A stretch of 64,000 nucleotides of DNA, taken from the NCBI GenBank assembly GCA_947476925.1, contig CANJSF010000005.1, positions 62,001 to 126,000 of the forward strand. The letters are read 5' to 3'. Of the stretch, positions 17,671-29,109 are shown piece by piece. A program made the translations under genes and the position numbers. Position 1 is the stretch's first letter, and every line of letters begins with the position of its first letter. The notes beneath the pieces are model-generated. The model saw only the letters and a program-made list of their open reading frames with translations. It did no database searches and was not told where the DNA came from. This DNA is from Rhodospirillaceae bacterium (lineage in GTDB: Bacteria; Pseudomonadota; Alphaproteobacteria; Rhodospirillales; Rhodospirillaceae).

Positions 17671-19035
17671 TTAACGCACACCCTCGCGTCGAAGCGATTC
17701 AGGCGAGAAGTCGCTGGGCGTCATGGGTGAATTGAAACGCACATAGTCGTCTTTGTCTTTCACGCCGAACGCCAGGTAACGGCCGTTCTGCAAGTCGTAA
17801 TGCGCATGAATGTTGTCCCACAACAGCGGGATTTCATAATACTGCATCAAGTATGCTTCCGAGAGGCGCCAAATTTGGCCGCGCCCGTCATAGCTATCCA
17901 CCACCACAGCTTGCCAGCTGTCTTCATCGAAATAGAACACGCGTTTGGCGTAAACGTGGCTGGTGCCTTGCTTCAAGGTGGCTTCCGTCACCCAGACGCG
18001 GTGCTTTTCGTAACGCACGAGGTCGGGGTTCAAGTGACCGGCTTTCACAACGTCGGCCACCGGCGCGCCGCCATCCAGCTTGTAGGAATTGTAGGGGACC
18101 AGCATCTCGACGCGGCCCTTCAGGTTCCAGTCGTAGCGATCGGGCGCGCCATTGAACATATCAAGTTGGTCGTTGGTACGTTGGCCGTCCGAGGCCGTGC
18201 CGGGGTTATCGTAAGCAACGTTGGGCGCACGGCGAACACGGCGTTGACCTGGGTTATAGGTCCAGGCATTGCGAGGTTCGGCCAACTGATCAAGCGTTTC
18301 GTGGACCAACAAAATCGTGCCCGCCAAACGCGCTGGTGCCGTCACTTCTTGCAGGAAGTAAGCCAAGCGATTGTTGATGCTGGCGATGGTGGCGCCTTCG
18401 CCGTTATAGGCCCACAACACCTTGTCGGAGAACTGAACCGGCGTGAACGAACCATCAGGCGTTGGCACGACTTGCTTCACGCTACGGTCAGTGCTTTCGC
18501 CGCGATAGCGCGTCAGGTGATTCCAAATCGTTTCAAGGCCGTTTTTGGGAATCGGAAACGGCACCGAGCGTGTCGCATTTTTAATACCGTTGCCGCCTTC
18601 GGTGAGTTCAGCCGTTGTCGCGTTTTGAATCACGGCATCGTAAATGGCCTTGGAAAAACCGGCCGAGCGACGTGATGGATAGACCTTCATCTTGAAGGTC
18701 GGATAGCGCTTCAACATCGCCATCTGGCCAGGCGACAAAAGCTCTTTGTACTTGTCGGCGTTGGCACCGGTCACTTCATACAACGGTTGATCGGCGGCAA
18801 ACGGGTCGACGTGCGGCTGGCCTTTTTGATAGCCCGCCGGCGGCTGAATCACCCCGCCCGTCCAGGCCGGAATGCTGCCATCTTGATTGGCGGCTTTCAC
18901 GGCGCCCAGCGGTGTGAGCGTTGACGCCAACTGCGCGGCTTCTTGCGCGGTTACCTTGGCCATAGCTTGGGCCGACAACAAGGTCGCCACCGCGATTACG
19001 GCAGTGCTCCAGGTCAGTTTCGCACGAACAGTCAT
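17671..19035 (-). CDS. DUF1329 periplasmic lipid-shuttle-like protein (LolA-type fold)
   Basis: 454 residues with a Sec signal peptide (about 1-26, ending QAMA) and a GGGGAGG site before the ATG. It is a full-length DUF1329 protein, the family annotated as outer membrane lipoprotein-sorting protein and grouped with LolA/LolB folds. Segments typical of the family are AQLASTLTPLGAVKAAN near the start, an IPAWTGG motif and RVFYFDEDSWQAVVVDSYDGRGQIWR near the end. It probably carries a hydrophobic molecule across the periplasm between the RND permease and the outer-membrane protein. The gene follows the DUF1302 gene after 23 bases. Confidence 0.85.
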   Translation of the reverse strand: MTVRAKLTWSTAVIAVATLLSAQAMAKVTAQEAAQLASTLTPLGAVKAANQDGSIPAWTGGVIQPPAGYQKGQPHVDPFAADQPLYEVTGANADKYKELLSPGQMAMLKRYPTFKMKVYPSRRSAGFSKAIYDAVIQNATTAELTEGGNGIKNATRSVPFPIPKNGLETIWNHLTRYRGESTDRSVKQVVPTPDGSFTPVQFSDKVLWAYNGEGATIASINNRLAYFLQEVTAPARLAGTILLVHETLDQLAEPRNAWTYNPGQRRVRRAPNVAYDNPGTASDGQRTNDQLDMFNGAPDRYDWNLKGRVEMLVPYNSYKLDGGAPVADVVKAGHLNPDLVRYEKHRVWVTEATLKQGTSHVYAKRVFYFDEDSWQAVVVDSYDGRGQIWRLSEAYLMQYYEIPLLWDNIHAHYDLQNGRYLAFGVKDKDDYVRFNSPMTPSDFSPESLRREGVR

Positions 19036-19058
19036 TTGATCCTCCCCAGAATTGCGCG

Positions 19059-20876
19059 TTAGAACGAGTAATTGACGGTAAACGACACGAAGTCACGATC
19101 TTTCAGAAGATTGTAAGGCGCAGCGCCCCAGTTCTTGGTGTAGCCCAAGTTGGCCTGCCAGGCATTTTGGTAGCTGGCGCCTAAGCTGACTGTGACCGAT
19201 TTGCGACCTTCAACGAAGTTAGACACCGGAGACGGTGAGGTGCCGTTGACGTCTTGGTTATAGGCAATTTGCGGCTGCAACGCGATGGAACCAATCGCGT
19301 TGTTGATGTCGCCACGGGCGACCAAACGATAGCCCCACGAGAACGCATCAGCGAAGCCGCGACTGTCTTGCGTGGCGGGTTGAAGACGCAGCGTCGTGAA
19401 GAACGGATTGGCATTGGTGAACGTACCTGGGCCTTCATAGCGCAAGACGTCTTTGCTCTCCATTTTATGAATCTTCATGCCGCCCACTTCACCGACCAAA
19501 GCGATTTGGTCGAAGGGGCCAACATTGGCGAGAAGATGCGTGATCGTGGTTTGAGCCTGCGAATAGTCTTTGCGGCGCCAGCCCTTAATTTCTTGGGCGA
19601 AACTAAAGCGACCGAGCTGATTGCGCCCAAACACCGGCGTGCCCGCCGGGAATGGGAAACCTAAGAAAGGATCAAGCGGCGACAACGCTGCAAACAACAG
19701 TTCAACGTCGTCTACCGAAATTGGCTGGTCCCAGTGATAGGAGTACTCGGCTTGGATCGCAGTGGTTCCAATGGTGGTATTGAAACTTGCGCCGACGAGT
19801 TCGATCCCGTCGGGGAACTCGCGGTTATAAGATGCGGTTTTGGCATAATCTCCCAAAACCAATCCCCCGAACGTGCCTGTGCGTGCGCTCAGCACGGGAA
19901 GACGGCTGTTATACTTGATATAGTAAGCGCCGAATTCGGTGTCATTCAGCTCGGTCGCAAGGTAACGCAGCGCCAGGCCGAACTGGCCGCTATCTTTTGC
20001 GTCGCGGTCTGGACTGCGCGACACCAGCGAGCCAACCGGACCACGGCTGAGCGACGGCGGATTGTCACGGGGTCCCGTGGGCAAGCCAAAGCCCAAATAG
20101 ACGAACTGGCCGCCAGGGCTGGCGAAATCGTTAGTCGCGAAGAACGTGCCCTCGGCTTCGATCTCGGTGTGATCCCAACCCAGCTGATAAAAGCCTTCAA
20201 GCGACAAATTGCCAAAGCCAATCGAGCTTTGGACAATCGGCACCGGCACTACGCCCTCGCGCAATTCCGTACCCGCGCCGCGCAACTTGGTGACATCGAA
20301 CGGATTGACGACGTTGATACCGTTTTGGATGAAAGTGCTTTCACCCCAGCTGAGCACTTGCTTACCAACGCGCACGCTTAGAGGGCTGTCGCCGACATCA
20401 AAGTTTCCCGCCACATAGAGATCAAGCAGGTCGAATTTCAAACCTGCCAAATTTCGGGCGGCCTTATTCAGTTGAGTGCGGTCGAGCGTTTTATCGTTGT
20501 TGATGTAATCGTAGAAATAATTGACGCGTGTAAAGAGCTGAATGTTGCCGCCTTTAATCGACAACTCATTCGTGCCGCGCGCGGCGAGAGACACAAAATC
20601 GCCCTTCGAGAAATTGAGGTTGCCGTTATCACCATTGATGGAAAACGCCGTACCACCGTTGGCAACACCCACCAGCGCCGGGTCACGACCCTTGGTGCGC
20701 ATCGCGCCACCGACCGAGTAGGTGCTATCGAGCGAACCCGTGATGTCGGTTCCCAAATTAAAATCGACGGCCTGTGCTGGTACAGCGAAAGCAAGCAAAG
20801 CAGCCACCGCGGTTGTTCCCGCCAAAGTTGCTGCACCAAATTTCACGGCCTTCCGTTGAACGGAATGAAAAAGCAT
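19059..20876 (-). CDS. DUF1302 outer-membrane beta-barrel protein
   Basis: 605 residues from the ATG at 20876, which has GGAGG 9 bases before it; an in-frame GTG at 20885 would leave no space for a ribosome site. A signal peptide ends at about VPAQA. The rest alternates polar and hydrophobic residues as in barrels and ends FVSFTVNYSF, with the C-terminal Phe used by the BAM complex. DUF1302 proteins are outer-membrane proteins found with DUF1329 and RND permeases. It is the first gene of the operon. It is likely the outer-membrane pore or receptor of the system. Confidence 0.85.
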   Translation of the reverse strand: MLFHSVQRKAVKFGAATLAGTTAVAALLAFAVPAQAVDFNLGTDITGSLDSTYSVGGAMRTKGRDPALVGVANGGTAFSINGDNGNLNFSKGDFVSLAARGTNELSIKGGNIQLFTRVNYFYDYINNDKTLDRTQLNKAARNLAGLKFDLLDLYVAGNFDVGDSPLSVRVGKQVLSWGESTFIQNGINVVNPFDVTKLRGAGTELREGVVPVPIVQSSIGFGNLSLEGFYQLGWDHTEIEAEGTFFATNDFASPGGQFVYLGFGLPTGPRDNPPSLSRGPVGSLVSRSPDRDAKDSGQFGLALRYLATELNDTEFGAYYIKYNSRLPVLSARTGTFGGLVLGDYAKTASYNREFPDGIELVGASFNTTIGTTAIQAEYSYHWDQPISVDDVELLFAALSPLDPFLGFPFPAGTPVFGRNQLGRFSFAQEIKGWRRKDYSQAQTTITHLLANVGPFDQIALVGEVGGMKIHKMESKDVLRYEGPGTFTNANPFFTTLRLQPATQDSRGFADAFSWGYRLVARGDINNAIGSIALQPQIAYNQDVNGTSPSPVSNFVEGRKSVTVSLGASYQNAWQANLGYTKNWGAAPYNLLKDRDFVSFTVNYSF

Positions 20877-20959
20877 TTGAGACACCCTCCGCGGTTAATA
20901 GCCTGGGCGATGAGAAAACAGTGGCTGTCGCCCAGCCCCTCAGTTCGTTGATTTCTAAT

Positions 20960-20989
20960 ATATTACGGGCAGTTAACACACGGCGGCAA
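20960..20989 (-). promoter_or_regulatory. Possible sigma-70 promoter of the DUF1302-RND operon
   Basis: On the minus strand TTGCCG and TAATAT are 18 bases apart, about 85 bases before the DUF1302 start. The match is moderate and the region also carries other AT-rich hexamers. Confidence 0.3.
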
Positions 20990-21037
20990 GGGCAAGTGCG
21001 ATGCGGTATTTTTTTAGGTGCAACGCAATATTCACCT

Positions 21038-22642
21038 CTACTGAGTGAGGTCTTCGCCCCTAATGGCTCGGTCGAGGAGCACCAACGACTCTTTAACGCC
21101 ATAGAGCGCGATAAACGAGCCCATCCGCGGGCCCTGGTCTTGGCCCAGCAAAATTTGATACAGCGCCTTGAACCAATCGCGCAGCGACGGGAAGGTTGTC
21201 GGGTGTCGCTTACCCACTTCAAAGACAAGGGTTTGCAGAAGTTCTGCCGTGGGCTCGCCAGTATAGGCGGCCACACTATCGCGTAAATCAACCAGGGCGT
21301 TGATCTCGTCCGCCGAGGCCTTTTTATAGACTTTCGATGGTTTGACGAAGTCGTGGTAGTAGGCAACAGCGTATTTCACCAGCTTATCGAGCAGCGGCGC
21401 TGAAGCTGGCGAACGGCCTGACGCATAGCGCGACACATACGCCCACATGACCTCGGGCCCTTCGGCGTTGCAGACGCCGGCTAAGTTGAGCAGTAACCCG
21501 AATGTGAGTGGGACATCTTCTTTGGGCGGGTTGCCGCCATGGATGTGCCAAACCGGATTTTCCAACTTCTTGGCATCGTCTTCGGCGTGGAACTTTTCCA
21601 AAAAGTCGACGTATTCATCGACCGCCTTGGGGATGACATCAAAGTGCAAGCGCTTCGCGGCCTTGGGCTTTTGGTACATATAAAGTGCCAAGCTTTCGGG
21701 CGGCGCGTACTTCAGCCAATCATCAACCGAAATGCCGTTGCCTTTGGATTTGGAAATCTTCTGGCCCTGTTCATCTAGGAACAATTCGTAAGTCAAATTA
21801 GCCGGCGGAACGCCACCCAGGATTTGGCAAATGCGGCTCGAGAGGCGCACGGAATCAATCAGGTCCTTGCCCGACATTTCGTAGTCCACGCCCAGCGCAT
21901 ACCACCGCATCGCCCAATCGCACTTCCATTGAAGTTTGCAATGGCCGCCTGTCACAGGCGTTACAATTTTCTGGCCAGACTCGTCTTCATAAACAATAGT
22001 GCCCGCCGCCACGTCGCGATGGATGATAGGCACTTGCAATACGACGCCGGTTTTTTTGCACACGGGCAAAAACGGCGAATAGGTCGCACGGCGCTCTGGC
22101 CCTAACGTCGGCAGAATAACATTGATCACGTCGTCATAACGTTCCAGCACGCGCAGCAGTGCGGCATCGAACTCGCCAGACTTATAGCTGACCGTCGAAC
22201 TCTTGAATTCGTACTCAAAACCAAAGCTGTCCAGAAAAGCCTTCAGCCGTGCGTTGTTGTGTGCGCCGAAGCTGTCGTGCGTGCCAAACGGATCGGGGAT
22301 GCTGGTGAGCGGCTTGCCCAGGTGCTGGCTGATCATCTCTTTGTTCGGCACGTTATCGGGAACTTTGCGCAGGCCATCCATGTCATCGGAGAACGTGAAT
22401 AGCCGGGTTTTCACGCCCGGGTTGGCCGCCTCGAACGCGCGGCGAACCATTGTGGTGCGCACCACCTCGCCAAACGTGCCGATATGCGGCAGACCTGAAG
22501 GGCCATACCCGGTTTCGAACAGCACATAACCCTTTTCGGGTATTTTGGCTTTCAGTCGGTCATCCCATAGCGCGCGGGCCTCTTGGAACGGCCAAGCATT
22601 GGACTGTCGAGCCAATGAAGATATGTGGTCTGTGGAGGTCAT
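21038..22642 (-). CDS. lysS: Lysine--tRNA ligase, class I
   Basis: 534 residues from the ATG at 22642; the frame continues upstream but without family similarity. It charges tRNA-Lys and belongs to the class I lysyl-tRNA synthetases found in archaea, spirochaetes and alphaproteobacteria, not the class II enzyme of E. coli. The HIGH signature appears as PHIGT (52-56) and KMSKS as KISKSKGNG. The length fits the family. It is an essential cytoplasmic translation gene standing alone between the DUF1302 promoter region and a divergent helicase gene. Confidence 0.92.
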   Translation of the reverse strand: MTSTDHISSLARQSNAWPFQEARALWDDRLKAKIPEKGYVLFETGYGPSGLPHIGTFGEVVRTTMVRRAFEAANPGVKTRLFTFSDDMDGLRKVPDNVPNKEMISQHLGKPLTSIPDPFGTHDSFGAHNNARLKAFLDSFGFEYEFKSSTVSYKSGEFDAALLRVLERYDDVINVILPTLGPERRATYSPFLPVCKKTGVVLQVPIIHRDVAAGTIVYEDESGQKIVTPVTGGHCKLQWKCDWAMRWYALGVDYEMSGKDLIDSVRLSSRICQILGGVPPANLTYELFLDEQGQKISKSKGNGISVDDWLKYAPPESLALYMYQKPKAAKRLHFDVIPKAVDEYVDFLEKFHAEDDAKKLENPVWHIHGGNPPKEDVPLTFGLLLNLAGVCNAEGPEVMWAYVSRYASGRSPASAPLLDKLVKYAVAYYHDFVKPSKVYKKASADEINALVDLRDSVAAYTGEPTAELLQTLVFEVGKRHPTTFPSLRDWFKALYQILLGQDQGPRMGSFIALYGVKESLVLLDRAIRGEDLTQ

Positions 22643-22761
22643 GACGATTACTGCATTCAAAGATGGCCGTGTGTAGGCGGCAGCCCCACCCAGGTCAAGC
22701 AGGTACGACCTGACAAGCACACTAGAGCTTTTGCGGCTTTATATATAAGTGTTCTTTGCCC

Positions 22762-25551
22762 ATGACTGCCCCCTCACCCTTGCCCTCCACTTCTGCGCGC
22801 CGCGTTGGCTTGCCGCCAGCCCATATTGTCGTGGCTGAATGGTCCGAGGCCGCCGTGCTGGACCCGGACGGCGAAGTCAAAGTGCTGGCGCCTGCCAAAG
22901 CCGCGCAGTTGGTGGCGCGCAAGAACATGATCGTTTGCCATGCTCGCGCCACAGCCAAGCGGCTGAAGCTTGAGCGCTTCGAGGCGGCTGACGCTTTGGA
23001 ACTGTTTGCCTTCACGCGACCTGCAACGTTTGCAGTGCCGACGGTTGATGGGCTGGCATTGGCGCTCAACATGACGCGCGCCAAAAGCATTGAAGACCGG
23101 CCAGAGCTTTTGGCGAGCATATGCATTGCATTGCTGAGGGAACTATCGCAAATCCCCGAAACTGAGGCCAAGTCACTACGGGCCATCGCCGGCAGCATGG
23201 CGCGCGCGCGCTGGCCGTGGGGGCCAAGCGTGTTGGCGGCGTTGGGCGGTGATGAAACCGACACTGGCTCGTTCGGTGTGGGCTCGGGCCTGCGGGTGTG
23301 GACACGCTTGCCTGAATGGCAAGAACGTGCGCCCCCTGCCCCTCCCGCCAACAACCCCATCACACCCGATGAGGCAGCCGACCGTTTGGAAAGCCTGCTG
23401 GGTGCCTCAGCGGAACGCAGGCCGCAGCAGGTGAGTTTCGCGCGTGAGGTGACGCAAGCATTTCAACCGCGCGAGGCGATTGACGCACCGCACTTGGTGC
23501 TGGCCGAAGCCGGTACCGGCGTAGGCAAAACGTTGGGCTATATCGCCCCCGCCAGCATGTGGGCCGAGAAGAACGACGGCACAGTGTGGATTTCCACGTT
23601 CACCCGAAACTTACAACGCCAACTGAATGACGAGCTTGATCGACTTTGCCCGGACCCCGACGACAAAAAGCGTCGGGTAGTCATTCGCAAAGGGCGCGAG
23701 AATTATTTGTGCCTGTTAAACCTTGAAGACGCCGTGAACCGGCTGTCAACACAACCTGCCGATGCGGTGTTGCTGGGCTTGATGGCGCGCTGGGCGTTGG
23801 CCACCGACAACGGCGACATGATCGGCGGGGATTTACCAGGCTGGATCGTCGAAATTTTTGGCCGAGAAAAAACCTTGCCGCTGGCCGACCGGCGCGGCGA
23901 GTGCATCTACGCGGCGTGCGCGCATTACCAAAAATGTTTCGTGGAACGCACCGTGCGTCGCGCGCGTTACGCCGACATTGTGGTGGCCAATCATGCGCTG
24001 GTGATGGTCCAAGCAGCCATGGGTGGGCTGGACGATGGCACGCGGCCCACACGCTATGTATTCGACGAAGGCCATCATATTTTTGAGTCAGCCGACTCAG
24101 CGTTCTCGGCGCACCTCAGCGGCATGGAAGGCGCGGAACTGCGTCGATGGTTGCTGGGCGCCGAAGACCGTGGCACTGACCGTGCCCGGGGCCTTAAAAA
24201 GCGCGCCGAAGATTTGATTGCCGAAGGAACATCTTCGCCCGACGCGCTGTTGAATGCGCTCGAAGAAACATTAGCGGCGGCGCGCGTATTGCCCGGCCCC
24301 GGCTGGCGCAACCGCATTAAGGATGACCAGCCGCAAGGGGCAGCGGAAGAATTTTTGGTGCTGGTGCGCCAACAGGTGTATGCCCGCGCCGACGCAAAAT
24401 CACCCTACTCGCTGGAAACGGAAGCAACCGCGCCGGTCGACGGCTTGCTGCAAGCTGCTACGGCGTTGGATGAAAAACTCAGCCGTCTCGAAGGCCCCGT
24501 GCGGCGGCTGATCGCAGGCTTTAAATCAAAACTTGATGCCGATGCCGAAACGCTGGAAACCTCGGCGCGCATCCGCATCGAAGCTTTGATCCGCACGCTG
24601 GAACGTCGTGGGTTGATGGATGTGATCGCCTGGCGCGATATGCTCAAAGCCTTGCGAGGTACAACACCACCGGAGTTCATCGACTGGCTGAGCATCGACC
24701 GCATGGATGGGATGGATCTGGATGTCGGCTTGCATCGTCATTGGTTGGACCCAACGCTGCCCTTCGCGCGCGCCATTGCCGACCAGGCGCACGGCATTGC
24801 GGTAACGTCTGCAACGTTGCTCGATGGCAGCGGAGATCTTGAAGCTGACTGGGCGGCGGCGGAACGGCGTGTGGGCGCACCGCATTTGGGCGCACAACTA
24901 TCGCGCAGCTCGCAGGCTTCGCCGTTTGACTATGCCAAGAATACTTTGGTTCTGATCATCACCGACGTCCGCAAAGACGATATGGCCCAAGTGGCGGCTG
25001 CTTTTCGCTCGCTGTTCATGGCTTCAGGCGGCGGCGCATTAGGCATCTTCACATCCATCGCTCGACTGAAAGACGTGCATGGACAAATTGCATCACCGCT
25101 GGAACACGCCGGCCTGCCGCTGTATGCGCAGCATGTGGATGATATGGACGCTGGGACGTTGGTGGATATTTTCCGTGCCGAGGAAAACGCCTGTTTGCTG
25201 GGCACTGATGCGCTGAGAGAGGGCGTCGATGTGCCTGGCCGCTCGCTGCGCATGGTGGTGTGTGATCGCGTGCCCTGGCCACGACCTGATATTTTGCACA
25301 AAGCGCGCCGCGTATTTTTCGGCAAACGCGTTTATGATGACGTGGTTACGCGCCTGCGACTTAAACAAGCCTTTGGAAGATTGATTCGCCGCGCCACCGA
25401 TCGCGGCGTGTTCGTGCTCCTGGACCCGATGATGCCGTCGCGCTTGCGTGGCGCATTCCCTGCTGATGCGCGTTACGAGCGCTTGGGGTTAGCTGAGGCG
25501 GTGCGTCAGATTGAGATTTTCCTCTCGCCAACGACAGAGTCGAAGAGCTAG
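22762..25551 (+). CDS. DinG/XPD-type iron-sulfur ATP-dependent DNA helicase
   Basis: 929 residues from the ATG at 22762. The helicase core has Walker A GTGVGKT (251-257) and Walker B DEGH at 435-438. Late motifs are ALREGVDVPGRSL and QAFGRLIRR. Four cysteines between motifs I and II (317, 381, 386, 392) are spaced as in the 4Fe-4S domain of DinG/XPD helicases. The N-terminal ~200 residues precede the helicase and look like a degraded nuclease-like or unknown domain; no DEDD exonuclease residues are obvious. It should unwind 5'-3' forked or damaged DNA. Alphaproteobacterial relatives of this length are common. There is no clear ribosome site before the start. Confidence 0.85.
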   Translation: MTAPSPLPSTSARRVGLPPAHIVVAEWSEAAVLDPDGEVKVLAPAKAAQLVARKNMIVCHARATAKRLKLERFEAADALELFAFTRPATFAVPTVDGLALALNMTRAKSIEDRPELLASICIALLRELSQIPETEAKSLRAIAGSMARARWPWGPSVLAALGGDETDTGSFGVGSGLRVWTRLPEWQERAPPAPPANNPITPDEAADRLESLLGASAERRPQQVSFAREVTQAFQPREAIDAPHLVLAEAGTGVGKTLGYIAPASMWAEKNDGTVWISTFTRNLQRQLNDELDRLCPDPDDKKRRVVIRKGRENYLCLLNLEDAVNRLSTQPADAVLLGLMARWALATDNGDMIGGDLPGWIVEIFGREKTLPLADRRGECIYAACAHYQKCFVERTVRRARYADIVVANHALVMVQAAMGGLDDGTRPTRYVFDEGHHIFESADSAFSAHLSGMEGAELRRWLLGAEDRGTDRARGLKKRAEDLIAEGTSSPDALLNALEETLAAARVLPGPGWRNRIKDDQPQGAAEEFLVLVRQQVYARADAKSPYSLETEATAPVDGLLQAATALDEKLSRLEGPVRRLIAGFKSKLDADAETLETSARIRIEALIRTLERRGLMDVIAWRDMLKALRGTTPPEFIDWLSIDRMDGMDLDVGLHRHWLDPTLPFARAIADQAHGIAVTSATLLDGSGDLEADWAAAERRVGAPHLGAQLSRSSQASPFDYAKNTLVLIITDVRKDDMAQVAAAFRSLFMASGGGALGIFTSIARLKDVHGQIASPLEHAGLPLYAQHVDDMDAGTLVDIFRAEENACLLGTDALREGVDVPGRSLRMVVCDRVPWPRPDILHKARRVFFGKRVYDDVVTRLRLKQAFGRLIRRATDRGVFVLLDPMMPSRLRGAFPADARYERLGLAEAVRQIEIFLSPTTESKS

Positions 25552-25561
25552 CGCTCGCCGG

Positions 25562-26158
25562 CTAGTTTGCAGGAGATGGTTGGGTGAGAGGTTTGTTTTC
25601 GCTGTCTGTCGGCGTCGTCGCAGGCATGTCTTTCAACTCCGCCACAATCGGCGATGTCCCCACCGGCGCCAGCCCGCGCGCAAACACAAGCCTGGCCGCA
25701 TCGCGTGGAACACAGAACCCCTTCACGCCATCTGGAAACTTGCTGTTGGCTAAGGTCGCCCGTGGAATGCGCATAGGAGTCACCGGATGCGCCGTGCCCC
25801 AACTGGCTTCGCGTTCATAGTCGATGAACACCAACGACCAGTGCGTTTTCAACGGCAGCCAATGCATTTCGTCATAGTCTTTGTAATCAAAGCCAATGAT
25901 TTGTTTTAGCTCGTCGCGCGAAGCACCGGTATCGACCGCGCACACTTTCACCCACGGCCATGCCGTGAGGGGGGCTAGATCAATCGACGTAGGCTCGGCC
26001 ATGAACGCGTAACGCAGGTTTTTTTGGAACGCCATTTCCTTCTGCGATTCCGGCCCGCCCGTGCGGTTGTACATGATGTAGATCGAGAATGGTGTGAGCG
26101 ACAAAAACGCCAACAGCCCGGCAGCTTTCAAGAAAGACGCGGTGGGTTTGATCGACAT
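25562..26158 (-). CDS. Hypothetical single-pass membrane protein
   Basis: 198 residues from the ATG at 26158; upstream in-frame sequence looks non-coding. One membrane helix lies at about 12-30 (AAGLLAFLSLTPFSIYIMY), and the rest faces one side, probably the periplasm. The remainder has no domain I recognise; it contains two Cys (near residues 73 and 151) and a Pro/Thr-rich tail. It ends 10 bases from the end of the helicase gene (convergent) and is divergent from the next membrane protein gene. Confidence 0.6.
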   Translation of the reverse strand: MSIKPTASFLKAAGLLAFLSLTPFSIYIMYNRTGGPESQKEMAFQKNLRYAFMAEPTSIDLAPLTAWPWVKVCAVDTGASRDELKQIIGFDYKDYDEMHWLPLKTHWSLVFIDYEREASWGTAHPVTPMRIPRATLANSKFPDGVKGFCVPRDAARLVFARGLAPVGTSPIVAELKDMPATTPTDSENKPLTQPSPAN

Positions 26159-26233
26159 CAGGGCGGATTCCAGGTTGATCGTGTGCAATAATGGCCATCG
26201 ATTAAGCGCCGCACCATAGCGGCATGGAGCGCC

Positions 26234-26860
26234 ATGGCAACTCCCCCGGACAGTACTAAGCCCGTGACACCCGAGCCGCACACCCTTGCGCAGGGCTTGG
26301 GCTCGGTGCAGCACTATCGGCAGGAGGGCGGCCTGCATGTCATCGATGTCAACGCCGGATCAGTGGCACAATTGTTCAGCGGGCTTGACCCAGCTCCGTT
26401 CCGCCATAAAGACCTTGACCCGGCAGTGGACGCCTACATTTTGAGTGCACTGCGCGAAATCGGCGAGCCAAGGAAGGCAAAGCTGGTGTTTTATTTGCCC
26501 GCAATTGAAGCCGCGAGCCCTTCCGGTCAAGGTATGGCGGACGCAGTTCACAACTATTATGCCTATCGAGAATGGGTCGCGCGCGAAGACTTGCGGCGGC
26601 TGCTGGGCATCGGCGCGTTGTCGTTGGCGATCGGCTTGGCGTTCTTGTTCACGTGCCTTTTTATTCGCCAAGTGTTGGTCAGTAACGATGGCACCATCTC
26701 AAGCGTGCTACACGAGGGCCTGCTGATCGTCGGCTGGGTCGCCCTCTGGCGGCCGCTCGAGGTCGCACTTTACGACTGGTGGCCGTTGTGGCGCGTTGCG
26801 CGACGCAACCGAGTGTTAAAAGAGATGAGCATCGAGGTCCGCACCCTCAAAACGCCATAA
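26234..26860 (+). CDS. Hypothetical two-helix membrane protein
   Basis: 208 residues from an ATG with GGAG just upstream. The first ~115 residues are soluble and include a small alpha/beta-like part (HVIDVNAGSVAQLFSGLDPAPF, then AKLVFYLPAI). Two hydrophobic helices follow at about 125-147 and 155-172, then a basic C-terminal tail. No family is recognised with confidence. A strong bidirectional terminator follows at once and separates it from groEL. Confidence 0.65.
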   Translation: MATPPDSTKPVTPEPHTLAQGLGSVQHYRQEGGLHVIDVNAGSVAQLFSGLDPAPFRHKDLDPAVDAYILSALREIGEPRKAKLVFYLPAIEAASPSGQGMADAVHNYYAYREWVAREDLRRLLGIGALSLAIGLAFLFTCLFIRQVLVSNDGTISSVLHEGLLIVGWVALWRPLEVALYDWWPLWRVARRNRVLKEMSIEVRTLKTP

Positions 26861-26862
26861 AA

Positions 26863-26890
26863 AAAGAGCCGGGGTTGCCCCCGGCTCTTT
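26863..26890. terminator. Bidirectional Rho-independent terminator between a membrane protein gene and groEL
   Basis: A 12-bp perfect stem (26863-26874 with 26879-26890) around a 4-base loop is flanked by an A-run on the left and T-rich sequence on the right. It can therefore stop transcription from both convergent genes. Confidence 0.85.
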
Positions 26891-26916
26891 CGTTTTCGCA
26901 ATCAGATGGACTGATC

Positions 26917-28572
<1,656 letters not shown>

Positions 28573-28612
28573 TTAGATTGAGTGTTCTTGGAGACGGAAT
28601 GATCGAGTGCGA

Positions 28613-28900
28613 TTACTCGATGATTCCCATGATGTCGGATTCCTTCATGATCAAGAGATCCTTGCCATCGATCTTCACTTCCGTGCCCGACCATTTGCCG
28701 AACAGGATGCGGTCGCCTTTTTTGACGTCCAAAGGCTGCAACTTGCCGTTCTCATCGCGGGCGCCGGGGCCTACGGAGATGACTTTGCCTTCCATCGGCT
28801 TTTCTTTCGCCGTATCGGGGATGATAATCCCACCTTTGGTCTTGGAATCGGATTCAGCTCGCTCAACCACGACCCGGTCGTGCAGCGGTTTAAACTTCAT
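28613..28900 (-). CDS. groES: Co-chaperonin GroES
   Basis: 95 residues, starting [24 protein letters not shown] and ending [12 protein letters not shown]. The mobile loop that contacts GroEL is the EKPMEGKV-preceding segment with [19 protein letters not shown] ribosome site precedes the ATG. It forms the lid of the GroEL ring. It is the first gene of the operon, just below the CIRCE operator. Confidence 0.97.
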   Translation of the reverse strand: MKFKPLHDRVVVERAESDSKTKGGIIIPDTAKEKPMEGKVISVGPGARDENGKLQPLDVKKGDRILFGKWSGTEVKIDGKDLLIMKESDIMGIIE

Positions 28901-28957
28901 GTCGTCCTCCGTTAAAGCATTGAAATAGCAGTATTTTTTCTCGGTCGTAGACGTGTG

Positions 28958-28984
28958 TTAGCACTCCCCCACGCCGAGTGCCAC
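28958..28984 (-). promoter_or_regulatory. CIRCE operator (HrcA-binding site) of groESL
   Basis: TTAGCACTC, nine bases, then GAGTGCCAC: the left arm fits the CIRCE consensus exactly and the right arm differs from GAGTGCTAA at two positions. It lies 58 bases before the groES start. HrcA is known to repress groESL through this element; hrcA itself is not in the window. Confidence 0.9.
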
Positions 28985-28985
28985 G

Positions 28986-29014
28986 GATGTAGTGGCGAGG
29001 TCGGCGGGAGTCAA
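28986..29014 (-). promoter_or_regulatory. Promoter of groESL next to CIRCE
   Basis: On the minus strand TTGACT and TACATC are 17 bases apart, and the -10 box ends two bases before CIRCE. Transcription would thus start inside the operator, which explains repression by HrcA. Confidence 0.6.
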
Positions 29015-29109
29015 GGGTTGGCCTGATGAAATTGAGGGTATTTGCCGGAAGACCGGCTGGCAAAGCCGGGGTCTAGCCTGCAATAAAGCACACGTCTAAA
29101 GGTTAAGGC

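Noticed and set aside
22691-22712. CAGGTC-N10-GACCTG inverted repeat between lysS and the helicase gene
   Set aside because: It is short, and no regulator or second copy supports it as an operator.
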